From Sordariomycetes sp. S80-01Y (taxonomy: Eukaryota > Ascomycota > Sordariomycetes), in contig JAXQJY010000030.1 in assembly GCA_037042185.1 (NCBI GenBank), positions 2,046,001 through 2,110,000 of the forward strand: a stretch of 64,000 nucleotides of DNA, given 5' to 3'. Below the pieces are notes generated by a model. The model saw only the letters and a program-made list of their open reading frames with translations. It ran no database searches and was not told the DNA's origin. Every line of letters starts with the position of its first letter. Position 1 is the stretch's first letter. The position numbers and the translations under genes were made by a program. Below are positions 1 through 10,075 of this stretch, piece after piece.

Positions 1-942
1 AGATATACCTTTGTTTTCTTATACATGGCTTCCGCTGTAGAAGCTGGACTGTCGAATCCAATCGCTTCGGCAAGGTCCGCAGGTATGAACTATGCGTGGC
101 CTCAGTTATGATGCAGATTTCAAACTGTTCGTCCATATCGCACTTACCGAGCTTGCGGCGAACAACATCGCTTGGACTGTTAGAAGCGGCAGCTTATCGT
201 CGCTGTCCTCTTGCAAATAGGCGTTCCAAAACTCTGCCTCATCGAGAAGCGGAACGATGGGATGAATGTAGAGAAAGTATAAGCGGATAAACTCGCCCAT
301 CATGGCGGCAGAGAGCAATTCGAAGCAACCGTTGCTCTGCAGAAAGGCCATGTCGGAAGTTGAGAGCTGACCAAGTTCCGGCCTTTTGATGAAAGGCAGA
401 TCCAAGAAACTGTCGTAGACTCTAGTCTCTTTGCAGCTTATATCCGTGCAGGATATAGATGTAGCGGGCGCGAACTCTTGGGAGTGAATATCCGTCTCCT
501 GCTGCTCAAAGACAGCACTTGGCGACACTGGAGTAGGGTCCATGAGCAAGTGATTGGTGACTTGCGACGCGGTTAGGTTCATCAAGGCGCTTCTATCGGC
601 GTCCAAGTTCGGTGGCGGCAACTCGTCGTGAACCCGAGCTGCTGTGTATGGTACATCGCCTTTGTTTGTTGTAGATGGCGCCTTGTCGTCATTGCGAGCC
701 CTGCATCGATGTGAGCCACATCGAGTGCATGTTAGGGTGTCTTACGAATCTTGGGTGATCCAACCGCGGAACTTGCGCCTCTGTACAATACACTGCTCGC
801 CATCCAAGTAGCAGTTCATACACGGAGATCCCCTGAGCATGACATCGCAGCGGACCTTTCTGCGACGACAGTACAAGCAAGCCTTGGAAGCTCGCTTTCG
901 AGGTACGTGGCCCCCCTTGGAGGCTGCTTCGGGCATAGACAT
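1..942 (-). CDS. Zn2Cys6 transcription factor with fungal-specific TF domain (3' part outside window)
   Basis: A sequence-specific nuclear regulator. Translation from the ATG at 942 (a second ATG lies at 936) gives a canonical binuclear zinc cluster, C-x2-C-x6-C-x8-C-x2-C-x6-C, in the first 45 residues, flanked by basic residues. Exons read 942-746, 700-148 and 89 to beyond base 1, with GTAAG donors at 745 and 147 and acceptors after 701 and 90. The joined frame enters the middle-homology region of fungal Zn2Cys6 factors: an AMLFAASS segment runs across the splice into FIPADLAEAIGF and continues to a MYKKTKVY segment. This resembles regulators of the CTF1 (cutinase factor) type, by family knowledge. 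The C-terminal half lies beyond the left edge. Its neighbours, a bZIP factor and a P450/ADH/ALDH set, make it a candidate local regulator. Family certain, target unknown. Confidence 0.9.
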
Positions 943-1469
943 CAAGAAATGATACAATTGATAATAACAGTTTTTACAGAAGCATATAGTCAATGTAGCG
1001 GTTGCGATGGTGCTTAGAATTACGCCCCTTCAGGCAAGACGAGTCGAAGAGATCACGGACGAGCTGGAGACGGGAGTTGGCAGCGGCTGCATGCTTCCGA
1101 AAGACATCATCATGCCTCGTTAGTGGCCCGGAGAGGCCAGGTCTAGATTCTGTGAGACGGGAACTTTAGAGTCGAATCGCGCGACGTGTCGAGTCCCTCT
1201 CTGGAGGTTCGGAACTTGGAGTTGTCGAGACCGGGGCCCCGCGCTGGTCGAGTCAGACTGCTCGACGTCGACAAGCCCCTAGTGTCAAAGCTCCCCGCAA
1301 CCCCATTACCCCTCTACCCCAGCTTCCTGATCCCAGGCGGTCCTCGTGTCTCGGATCGTTGGTATAAAGATGGGGGGTTGGATTGCATTAGATTGTAGAA
1401 AAATGGCTAAAGTGTACATTGCATCCTAAAATCGTATCATATGATCGCGGAGGGCATGTCGTAGGCTGC
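943..1469. other. Intergenic region: promoter of the Zn2Cys6 gene and 3' flank of the bZIP gene
   Basis: No gene is seen. The stretch holds several CGAGTC elements, near 1190 and 1249, and the full octamer CGAGTCAG at 1249-1256, about 300 bases upstream of the Zn2Cys6 start. Confidence 0.5.
1249..1256 (+). promoter_or_regulatory. CGAGTCAG motif, candidate regulator site (copy 1)
   Basis: The octamer CGAGTCAG, preceded by T, lies upstream of the Zn2Cys6 gene. The same octamer occurs upstream of the P450 (5858-5865) and between ADH and ALDH (7974-7981, reverse strand). It resembles half of an AP-1/bZIP site. Function is inferred from position only. Confidence 0.3.
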
Positions 1470-3134
1470 TCAACAGGAGGGCCAGGGGCCGTCACGGAGC
1501 TCTGGGCATGGAGGCAGCGGGTAGTCATATGAGGTTCCGCTGGAAATGACCAGGCTGTGGTCACATGCTCCCCGGGGCTGAGATTGCGCCGTAAATACAT
1601 CGCTCAACCCCTGAGTCGACTGTCTTCGATGCCTCTCATGTTCCAGCTTGTGCCGGGCCTTCTGGTCCTTGGTCCACCGGACAGCCGGTGCGATACTCCC
1701 AGAGACCGGGATATCCCCACAGAGTTCCGGGAATTGAGAGAAAAAGTCGACTGTCATCCGCCAAGTGTTGATGTCCCTGAGGCTGTTGTCGAATGTGGGT
1801 GACAGGGTATACCGTCCTGTATCGGGGTCCACGCCGTAGCAATCCGCAAGGCTGAATGGCCACGCGAGTCTGAGAGCATCCCTAAATAGCTGCCAAAATA
1901 CATTGGTACAGTATCGATGCTGTGTGAAGATAAAGCGTTCGCGCAGTCCCGGCCTAGTAATGATAAGTGACAGCCCGTATAAAGGCATTTCGGGGTAGAA
2001 GTCGCGTGCTTACCAGACGAAGAAGTCAATAGCGTAAGAATGCGGAATACTTTGAGAGGGTCTGAGAAGAGGTTAATAAGATGCGAAATAATCGGGAATG
2101 CAGAGATCTGCGGTAATTTACCTCATCCACAGCCACCGCGGTACCCTATTGCATCGCTCTTCGGTTGGGTCTCCATGGTACATAAGCAGGAGATGCATCG
2201 TTCGGAGTATTCCCAGTCGCTCCACATCGCCGCATGTAGAGAAACACGCCTCGTCTATGGCGCGGAGCTTTCTCCAGGAAATGCTCATCTTGCCCTCCCT
2301 GGCAACGCTGTCCCAGCCATCCAGTACCACCCGGACTGCTGTGTCCTCGCTGGTGAAGTCTTCGACGGCCAACTGAGCGCGCGAGAGAGCCGTACTCTTG
2401 CCGAGGGCCGTGTTGGCTGTTCTCCAAGTGTTGGCCGACTCTGTCCGCACACAATCACAGGGCCATTGAGGCCGCGGTACTATGATCTCGTCTGATGATG
2501 AGCCACAGTTATGCATGGGCGGTGACCCAGCCGTTAGTGATTGAGATGGCTGGGTCCAGCCTTCACAGGACGGGAGTGCCCCTTCCAGCTGCTCCATGTG
2601 TGCGTCTCGAGACTCTCCCGATGGCAATGCCCCCAGGGACATCGTATCCCAAATCTCGGGCATGGTCTGAAGGTCTACCACCGTGCCTCCGGCAGTGTTA
2701 TATTCATCTGGGCTGCGAGAGTTTTGAGGCTCGGATGAAGCAGCTGTCAAGGTGTTCGTCACTCCCAGAGGGCAATCCCGCGAGTAATCTTCAACAGATC
2801 GCTGCGGCTTCAATGTGGGTGAAGAAGGCTTCCGTGGACCGACGTGACGCTGCACGGCCTGATTAATAGAGCGTATGACGCTCTGGAGCTCGTCTCTCTG
2901 CTTCGTCACTTGTTCCAGATTGACCATCAAGTTGGACAGCTCAGGGTTGACCGCGTCCGCCTTGAGCTGTTCGACCAGCGATTCGAGCTCCTGTATGCGC
3001 TTCTTGGTGCGCTCGCGGGCGACGCGCTGAGCATTACGGTCCAGTTCGCGCTTCTTGAGCTTCCGCGCTGCCGCTTTGGCAGTTCGTTGAGAGTCCTGAT
3101 CCTTGGTGGTGCGTTGAGCAGACGAGGGTTCCAT
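1470..3134 (-). CDS. bZIP transcription factor with C-terminal DUF3425 domain
   Basis: Predicted nuclear DNA-binding protein of 514 residues. The upstream in-frame codon at 3182 is TTG, so the first ATG, at 3134, is taken as the start. Exons are 3134-2122, 2061-2014 and 1953-1470. The N-terminus carries the fungal bZIP basic region (RKLKKRELDRNAQRVARE) followed by a leucine-type heptad segment (ELESLVEQLKAD). The middle is low-complexity. The C-terminus is the DUF3425 domain: a PRWLWMRPSQ segment, then PHSYAIDFFVWPG across the short 48-base exon, then LRERFIFTQHRYC and a WPFSLADCYGVDP segment. This bZIP plus DUF3425 order is common in filamentous fungi and functionally mostly uncharacterised. 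It lies tail-to-head between another regulator and a P450, which suggests a local regulatory role. Confidence 0.92.
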
Positions 3135-3607
3135 GACTGTTCGTGCCTCAAGACCGACCTTTGGACCCGAACAGCCGCTCAATCGTTACAGTGTCTCTTC
3201 GTGAAGACTTGAGGGTCTTGCGTGCGCAGAAGTGATGGCGCGTCAGTTGGCTAGGGGTTGAGGTTGTGCCGGGCTGGCCTTGTCCTGAAGATGATCGGCC
3301 GGATCCAGTCCCTTAAACGCCGCCCACCAGAGTGGCACTGGTGGAGTCTCATTGGAGACGATCCCCGGGAGACTCTAGCTCAAAGCAGGGAGGCACTAGG
3401 CTAGAATAACACATCATGATGCGGGGGAGGGGCGGGTCGTTCTCCTCGGTATGCATGTAAACCAATTACCGTCTAACTAATGCTCAGCTGATGGCGTTAT
3501 TAGAGCTGGGTTCAGCTACTTCAGATGCTGGAAAGACAAGCAAAGTTTCCACGCTGGACACGTTGGCATTTGATGTTCATGCCTGCCTAAGACCCCTGTC
3601 CCGTCCC
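3135..3607. other. Intergenic region: bZIP promoter and P450 3' flank
   Basis: No gene is seen. There is a GGAGTCTC element near 3342 and its near-complement GAGACTCT near 3369, an imperfect inverted pair in the bZIP promoter, of unknown meaning. Confidence 0.4.
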
Positions 3608-5619
3608 TCAGGCAGCTGCCCTGGCCTCAAAGATGACATCTAACTTGGCGGTAGACAATGTAAATCCGTCCTTGCAGCCCATCTCGAAATCCTCTGGCTT
3701 CTGCCCTGGTGCCAAGCGGACATCATATTGATGAACAATCTGGCTAGTTACGGAGCGCAATTCCATCAAACCGAGCTGCTTACCAGCGCACGAGTACCGC
3801 CCTAAGCAAAACCATCGTCAGTAAAGGTTTCGCTGGGTTGTCGCGTATATTTGGGGATAAGGGACGAACCTGTGCCGAACGGGGTGAAGACCGATGCATC
3901 CTTGACTAATTCAGGCTTAGACGTCCACCGATCAGGAATGAATTCATGCGGTCGAGCAAAAGCACGCTCGTCTGCCTCGTTGTCAGTGGAAATTTCATGA
4001 ATATGTGACGTAGCTTTGTCTCACCTCGATGCAGGGTGTAAGTTGGGATCTGCACTATAGTATCCCCGGGTATGTACGTTTCCTTCAGCTGTAGACCCTC
4101 CGGTGGCGTCATTCTTTGCACTCCCGACGGAATGGGGGGATGAAGACGCAGCGATTCGTTGATGCAAGCATTGAGATAGGGAAGTTTCGAAAGCGTGGCT
4201 GATGTTGGTTCCTCGTTCTCGGCAAAGTACTGCTCGAGCTCTTGGCGAAGCTTCTGGAAGATATCTGGGCTCTGCGCAAGCTCAAAGAAGAGGCAGGTCA
4301 GGCTTGCCGCAGTCGTGTCACTGCACGAAACGCTTTCAGCTATACTCCGTCCTGATCCCTAAGGGCTACAAAGAGCTACTCACCTTCCGGCAACGATGAT
4401 TAGATGCGCATCGCCATTCAAGTTGATGAGGTCCTGAGCCGTAGGCGTCCGGATAGCTTCGTAATCGTCCAAAATCCAGGAGAACAGGTCCCTGCGCTCC
4501 ATCTTTTTCTACCCGGCTGTCAGCTGAGTGGCCGCTTCATAGATGGTTTCGAATATATACCTGGCGCCTGGCGCTGACATGATTGCTCAGCCAGGACTGA
4601 AACTTGAGGTGCCCGTTATTGAGACCAGGAATCGCTTTGATCAATGGGAAGATCCATATGAGGTGACTGAAAGCGCTGACGGCGAGCATGCCCTCGTGAA
4701 CTGACGCCATGTAGTAGTGCACGATGCCGTCTTTGAGCATGTTAAAGCCTTCCCCGAATGCCAGATCGCCCATGACGTCGAAGCTGTAAAAGTTGAAAAG
4801 CGTGGATGCGTTGACCGGGGCTCCTGCCTTCGTCTTGATCACGGAGAGGAGCTGCTTGGTGTACTCTTCGACACGAGGCTCGTAGTCCCGGAGAGCTTTG
4901 AACACTGTCAGCATCCACTAACAGATAGCCTAGCATGGCGCAATACATACCTTTGGACCCCAAGCCCTTGTCCCAAGTCTTTCGACGTTGGGAGTGTTCC
5001 TTGCGGTCCCTGATCATGTGCAATGACTTAACCGGGTGCATCACATTGTACCATGGACCTTTCTTGCAGGGTGACTGGTTCGAGTGGATGAGTGCATAGG
5101 CGCTTGGGTCTGCGATTGACAGCTCAGAAGGACCTAGGGTGGCAGCGTCAACGTCCAAATGAATTACAAACAGCAGCGCTACAACTTACCAACCCGGACA
5201 ATGTCTCCATACTTGGCGTGCAGGTTCCTGATCTCCTCAAAAAGATGGAAATTCTTGACGGATAGTGATGTTACGTAGACGTTGGAGAGCCTTGCCAGGA
5301 AGGGTCCCGGGAACCTGTTGAGTCGATGGAAGGAAGCGCGGTACACGAGAATGCTACTGTAGATACCGCCCACACAGGCAGAGGCGTAGTAAAAGGCTAT
5401 ACGGCTAGCTTCCAATATCGATAAACCGGCCTCAGATCCAAAATGGACCAAGGAATAAGTGGCGAGGACCTGTAGAATGGCAGTGCTAGCAAGGAGGTGC
5501 GGAGTGTATAGATCCCATTCCCCGGAACGGAACAGGGCGACGTGTAAAAGAACACCCAATCCAAATGAAGTGGTGTAAGACGCCGGAGAATCCGGGTATA
5601 TAACGCTCATGTCAAGCAT
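3608..5619 (-). CDS. Membrane-anchored cytochrome P450 monooxygenase
   Basis: Haem-thiolate monooxygenase expected at the endoplasmic reticulum with cytochrome P450 reductase. The upstream in-frame codon at 5694 is TTG; the first ATG is at 5619. Seven exons can be joined in frame. The N-terminal 100 residues contain three hydrophobic segments, an extended anchor seen in several fungal secondary-metabolism and aromatic-oxidising P450s, followed by a FPGPFLARLS proline hinge. The oxygen-binding helix I motif AGSDTTAAS is formed across an intron near 4390. ExxR is present as NESLRLHP, and the PDRW motif near 3935. The haem loop FGTGRYSCAG is formed across the intron at 3869-3802 and contains the axial cysteine. 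The stop is at 3608. Substrate cannot be read from sequence; the adjacent ADH and ALDH suggest further oxidation of a hydroxylated product. Confidence 0.92.
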
Positions 5620-6324
5620 TGTCAAGTGTAGCTTGAGAAATGGTGGGTTGGTTGATGTTTCTCTAGGACTCGACGGCGGATCAGAGGGTGACAAGCTCTT
5701 ATAACCCGGGTCTGCTAATCGCAGATCCAGATGCTAGCTAGCACTTCCATGATTGTAAGCTTCACGACTAAAGCGGGCAGGTCTGACCGTGTATCCTGTA
5801 GCTGTGTTACCCAAAGAGAGAGCATGTGAGACAACCTCACAATGTGCCCCCACATGTCGAGTCAGCCCCCCTGACATCGTTCTGTTGAGCTATGCACCAC
5901 GCCCGAGAGTGTAGGGAAGTTGAATCATCTATACAGACTCCGCCATGAGATTGTGGAGGTCTTCTGGGGCAGCACCGATGGCAATGGTGTTAGCTGTCTT
6001 CTGTGAACCGGGGTGCATCGCCTCGGCAGTCTCCTTGTAATTGGTCTCTCTCAGTGCTGAAGTATCGTCTGCCCTCGATTCGCCGTTGTGCTTCTGCTTG
6101 CTAAGTCGACAACACTATCCAGCATCTCACATGCGTAGTGGTATGTGAAGGAATTGCTGCAAATCGCCAACGACCATGCAATCGCAGACTTAACAAAACC
6201 CGAAAGAAAAGACAACTTAAGTCGCATGTATCTTTGAAATGCTCTGACAATTCCACGTGTTCTACTCTAAAGCTTCACACGCCTAGCGGTTATCCTCGCG
6301 CTCAAGAACCTCCCAGTCTCAGTA
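5620..6324. other. Intergenic region: P450 promoter and ADH 3' flank
   Basis: No gene is seen. It holds the second CGAGTCAG copy at 5858-5865. Confidence 0.5.
5858..5865 (+). promoter_or_regulatory. CGAGTCAG motif (copy 2), P450 promoter
   Basis: Same nine bases TCGAGTCAG as copy 1, about 240 bases upstream of the P450 ATG. Shared-site function is inferred. Confidence 0.3.
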
Positions 6325-7696
6325 CTACGCCAGATCCAACACCACCCTGCCCTGCACCGACCCTGATTCCAACTCTTCGAATACCTTTGTTGTTTAGAAT
6401 GTAATGAAGCCATATTTCTGTCATGTAAACATACCTTCGTGAGCTCATCCATATGACGCATCTGGATTCGTACCTTAATTCCCCCACGCGCAGCAATGGC
6501 GAGACATTCCTGTGCTTCGAGCCGATTGCCCGTCTTCGTCCCTGTTGGCCATGAGCACCGCGGTATACAATTTCAAAACTTCGTCTTACCGAGGATTCTG
6601 AGTTCGTCGCTGACTATGTCAATGACACTCGGTACGAAGCATTTACGGTCCTTGGGGAGGCCGAGACAAGCAAGCGTACCCCTGAAGCCCAACCACGACA
6701 TGGCTTGTGAGTATGCCTTGTCGCTCGATGAACACATTAGCACTATGCCGGCGCCTCCTCCCGTCAGTCTCTTGATCTCATCTGTCATATCTTTGGCGTC
6801 CTGATAGGCCGCAACGTCCACATAGGCATCGGCGCCAAGATCCAAGCAGAATTGTTTCTTGCCAGCCACGTCAAGAGCAAGAACGCGCCCAGACATTGCC
6901 TTCGCATACTGAATGCCCAGGTGACCCAGACCTCCGCCGGCACCGCACACGGCTACCCAGGCGCCGGGACGCACAACAGCTCGTTTTAGAGCCGCGTATA
7001 CGGACAAGCCACCACACATCAAAGGCGCCGCCGTTGAAGACTCCAGACCTTCTGGAACGGGCACGACGTATCTTGCAGGGCTTATCACATATTGCTGGAA
7101 GGTTCCAGGGGTGAAGTAGCCGGATACCCTGCTGTTCACGCACGACGATTCGCCACCCTGAAGACAACGGTCTATCGAGATGTTTCGTTAGCTGAGTCAA
7201 TCGGACCGGAGGGCAAGCCCTACCGCATGTGAGACAGGCATCAGCGGCATATGAGATGCCGACGCGCGACCCGACCTCTGGTAACGAGACGCCGGGTCCT
7301 TGCTTGACAATAGATCCAATGCCTTCGTGTTTGGATAAGCCTCGCGGAATTTCGACTTTTTGCCCTGTTACTCACCTTCATGTCCGCCGACTTGATCTAG
7401 ACGGAAATATCATCAACGGTGTCTTCTTGAGAACCAAATTGTTGTAGCATGACTTACGCTTGGGAGTAGGGGCTGGGACCGAGTCGAATTGATTGAGACA
7501 AAAGCCGATGTCTGTGTGACAAACGCCGGAATGAGATCTGTCAACGTCAGACGGCCAAATAACATCATTCTTGCTCATTCGCGAGATCTTACAGCCTCAC
7601 AAGCACCTCGCCATATCCAGGTTCGGGTATCGGAGACTCCAGTATCTCCGTTTGAAGAGAGTTGCCAGGGTCCGAGTAGACCACGCTTCGATTCAT
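6325..7696 (-). CDS. Zinc-dependent alcohol dehydrogenase, MDR family (ADH class)
   Basis: Oxidises an alcohol to an aldehyde, or the reverse, with NAD(P). Start ATG at 7696 (MNRSVVYSDPG). The open frames are split by several short introns, but the joined protein is complete. The catalytic zinc Cys lies in SHSGVCHTD. The GGHEG segment carries the zinc-ligand His and is encoded partly by a 21-base exon near 7395. The structural zinc loop is C-x2-C-x2-C-x7-C (CLTCDRC and CVNS). The nucleotide-binding fold is GAGGGLGHLGIQYAKAM. The C-terminus ends after a final intron with VFEELESG and LDLA, stop at 6325. The family is close to fungal ADH1-type enzymes of about 350 residues. It diverges from the ALDH gene across a shared promoter, which supports a joint pathway. 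Confidence 0.93.
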
Positions 7697-8184
7697 GATG
7701 TGTTGAATAACCTCTATAATGACCTCCAGAGAAAAGCTCTTCGTGTGTTCGAGTTTGCGAGACAAAAAGTGGGAGATGCATACCCTGAAGTATGCCCATA
7801 GAAAGGGGGCTGTACCCCAACTTCCCAAGACTAACCCGGCAAAGAAGTTGATCGTTTACCCCGCATTTTAGCTCGAGTCGACAAACGGCAGTTAATGTCG
7901 GTCCCGGAGAGACTCGTCAACAACAATGCGGGCCTAGATCGAGGCACCCCCAAATCTGTCAGAGTCGACCAGACTGACTCGGGCAGAACTGTCCAGGGTC
8001 ACTGGGGTAAAATGTCTCCACAGCAGCACTAAGAAATCATTGTAGTGTGCCATTATTAAAGTACTCGACCATTCATAAACTACATCCTGAATCTGAGACG
8101 TGCCTCGAACCTGAATAAGCGACTTCCTGAGGTTTAATCATCCAGCGCCAAATCAAACTTATACACCTCGTTCCTAAAGAAAAG
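7697..8184. promoter_or_regulatory. Bidirectional promoter between ADH and ALDH
   Basis: These 488 bases separate the two divergent starts. They contain CGAGTC-type elements on both strands at 7874-7879, 7911-7916 and 7976-7981, and two copies of GAGTCGAC (7875-7882 region and 7962-7969 region). Co-regulation of the two genes is inferred from the arrangement. Confidence 0.6.
7974..7981 (-). promoter_or_regulatory. CGAGTCAG motif (copy 3), ADH/ALDH promoter
   Basis: The reverse complement CTGACTCG is read on the + strand. It is the third copy of the octamer found in promoters of this gene group. Confidence 0.3.
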
Positions 8185-10075
8185 ATGACCCTCGGATTTA
8201 GCAGCTTCTCAAACATCATAGACGGCAGAGCGAAGCCTACCAAGCTCACGCGTCACGGCGTCAACCCTGCCACCCAGGAGAATCTCTGGCCGTCGCCTTT
8301 GAGCACGCTGGAAGATGTCGATGCGGCCGTTGATGCTGCGACACGCGCCAAAACAGCCTGGGCTGGCGTACCATGGGAAGACCGCCAGAAGCTTGTGTCG
8401 GACCTCGCTGACGCTCTGTGCAACCATGCCAAGGAATTTGCTATGCTCTTGACCACAGAGCAAGGAAAGCCTGTAGGAACTTGTGCAGAGGTGCTTGAAA
8501 GATCAGATGTAGCTGACCTTCCACGACTAGCTATCAGCAGCGGAAAGCGAGGTTTCCCAAGTTGCGCAAATGCTTCGCGGGTCTGCCAAGCTTCATCTAC
8601 CGGACAGTGTCGTTGAGCGGACTGAAGGAGAGCAAACGATTACTCGACACATACCCGTCGGTAAGCAGAGGCAATGCGATGACTTCGATGCTTCAGACTA
8701 ACGCCGAGCGAAGGCGTTTGCGTAGGCATCGTGCCCTGGAACTGTGAGTCTTTACCATATACCCCTCGTGCTAATTGCTGCTAATACGTCCAAGTCCCTC
8801 TAGTGCTGTGTATGAAAACACCCGGGCCTTGAATGATACCGGCCTGTTGACGCGTCATAGTAAGCTTCAAGCTCGGCCCTGCCTTGGTGGCTGGGAACCC
8901 AATCGTCATAAAGCCTTCGTGAGTGATTCACGAGTCTTGACAAGGATATCAGGCCATCTAACGCGAGAAGACCGTTTACTCCCTATTCAGGGCTCAAATT
9001 CGTCGAAATGGCCCAAACTATCTTCCCTCCCGGTGTCGTGCAAGCACTGGCTGGCGACGATAGCCTCGGTCCGTGGCTTACAGAACACCCAGGAGTAGAC
9101 AAAGTCTCCTTTACTGGATCGACTGCAACCGGTATTCGAGTCCTTCAGAGTTGTGCAAAGACTGTTAAGGGAGTGACCCTCGAGTTGTGAGTGTTCCCAA
9201 CATCTCTCTGGAAGTCGAGGCTAACGCAGGAAGGGGTGGTAATGATCCTGCCATTGTGTGCCCAAATGTCGATATAGACACCGTTGTGGCAAAGGTGAGA
9301 TCTTTCACGCCGCAAACCTGTTCTCTCTCTTACAGCCATTTGCAGATCGGGACCTTAGCCTTGTACAACAGTGGCCAGGTAAAACTTGTGATCAACTCTA
9401 TCGAGCGACGCTGAACAGGAATTAGGTCTGCATCGCGATCAAGAGGGTTTATATCCACTCCTCTATTTATGATGCCTTCGTCGAGAAGCTGGCGGCATTC
9501 GTACAAACCCTCACCGTCGGCGACGGCATGGACAGCGCATCAACCCTGGGGCCTGTGCAGAACTCGATGCAATATGGCAAGATCAAATCACTCGTGGAAT
9601 CAATTAAGAGCGAAGGCTTGAAGATTATCAGCACAGATTACGACAAGATATTTTCCAACGACAAGGGCTTCTTCATTAACCCTGTCATTGTTGACAACCC
9701 ACCAGACGATTCGAAAATAGTGACGGAAGAGCCATTTGGTACAGTACGCCTCAGGTCTTCTCAGGAGTGATACTAACAGACTCCACAGGCCCAGTATTTC
9801 CGGTGCTCAAATGGGACACGGAAGAGGAAGTTCTTCGTCGCGCGAATGCATCACAGGATGCCCTGGGAGCGTCGGTTTGGTCCAACGATGCCGCCCAAGC
9901 AAGCCGGATCGCGAGACAATTGCAGGCAGGCAACGTGTGGATCAACTCGCACATGGAGCTGAGGCCGGATGCTGCCTTCGGTGGACTAAAGCAAAGTGGT
10001 ATGGGATGCGAATTAGGGCTTGAGGGATTGAAGGCGTACTGTAACGTTCAGACGATTCACCACGAGGCAACATGA
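8185..10075 (+). CDS. NAD(P)-dependent aldehyde dehydrogenase (succinate-semialdehyde/aldehyde DH type)
   Basis: Oxidises an aldehyde to the acid. The reading frame looks broken but is restored by about nine short introns. Start MTLGFSSFSN at 8185. The exon ending at 8490 joins 8531-8660 (an LSAAESEVSQ segment), then 8714-8743, which gives the VPWN motif. A probable 15-base exon at 8795-8809 and an exon starting at 8861 restore LGPALVAGNPIVIKPS. Further motifs are FTGSTATG, LELGGNDPAIV (general-base Glu) and the catalytic Cys in GQVCIAIKR, formed across the intron near 9380-9425. The EEPFG/PVFPVLKW junction and the C-terminal GGLKQSGMG follow, stop at 10073-10075. All catalytic residues are present. 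It pairs with the divergent ADH. Substrate is unknown. Confidence 0.92.

Noticed and set aside
5620-5694. 25-residue N-terminal extension of the P450
   Set aside because: It starts at a TTG codon; the first ATG, at 5619, gives the family-like N-terminus.
8185-10075. ALDH looked like a frameshifted pseudogene
   Set aside because: All breaks are resolved by short introns with GT-AG ends, and every catalytic motif is restored in frame.
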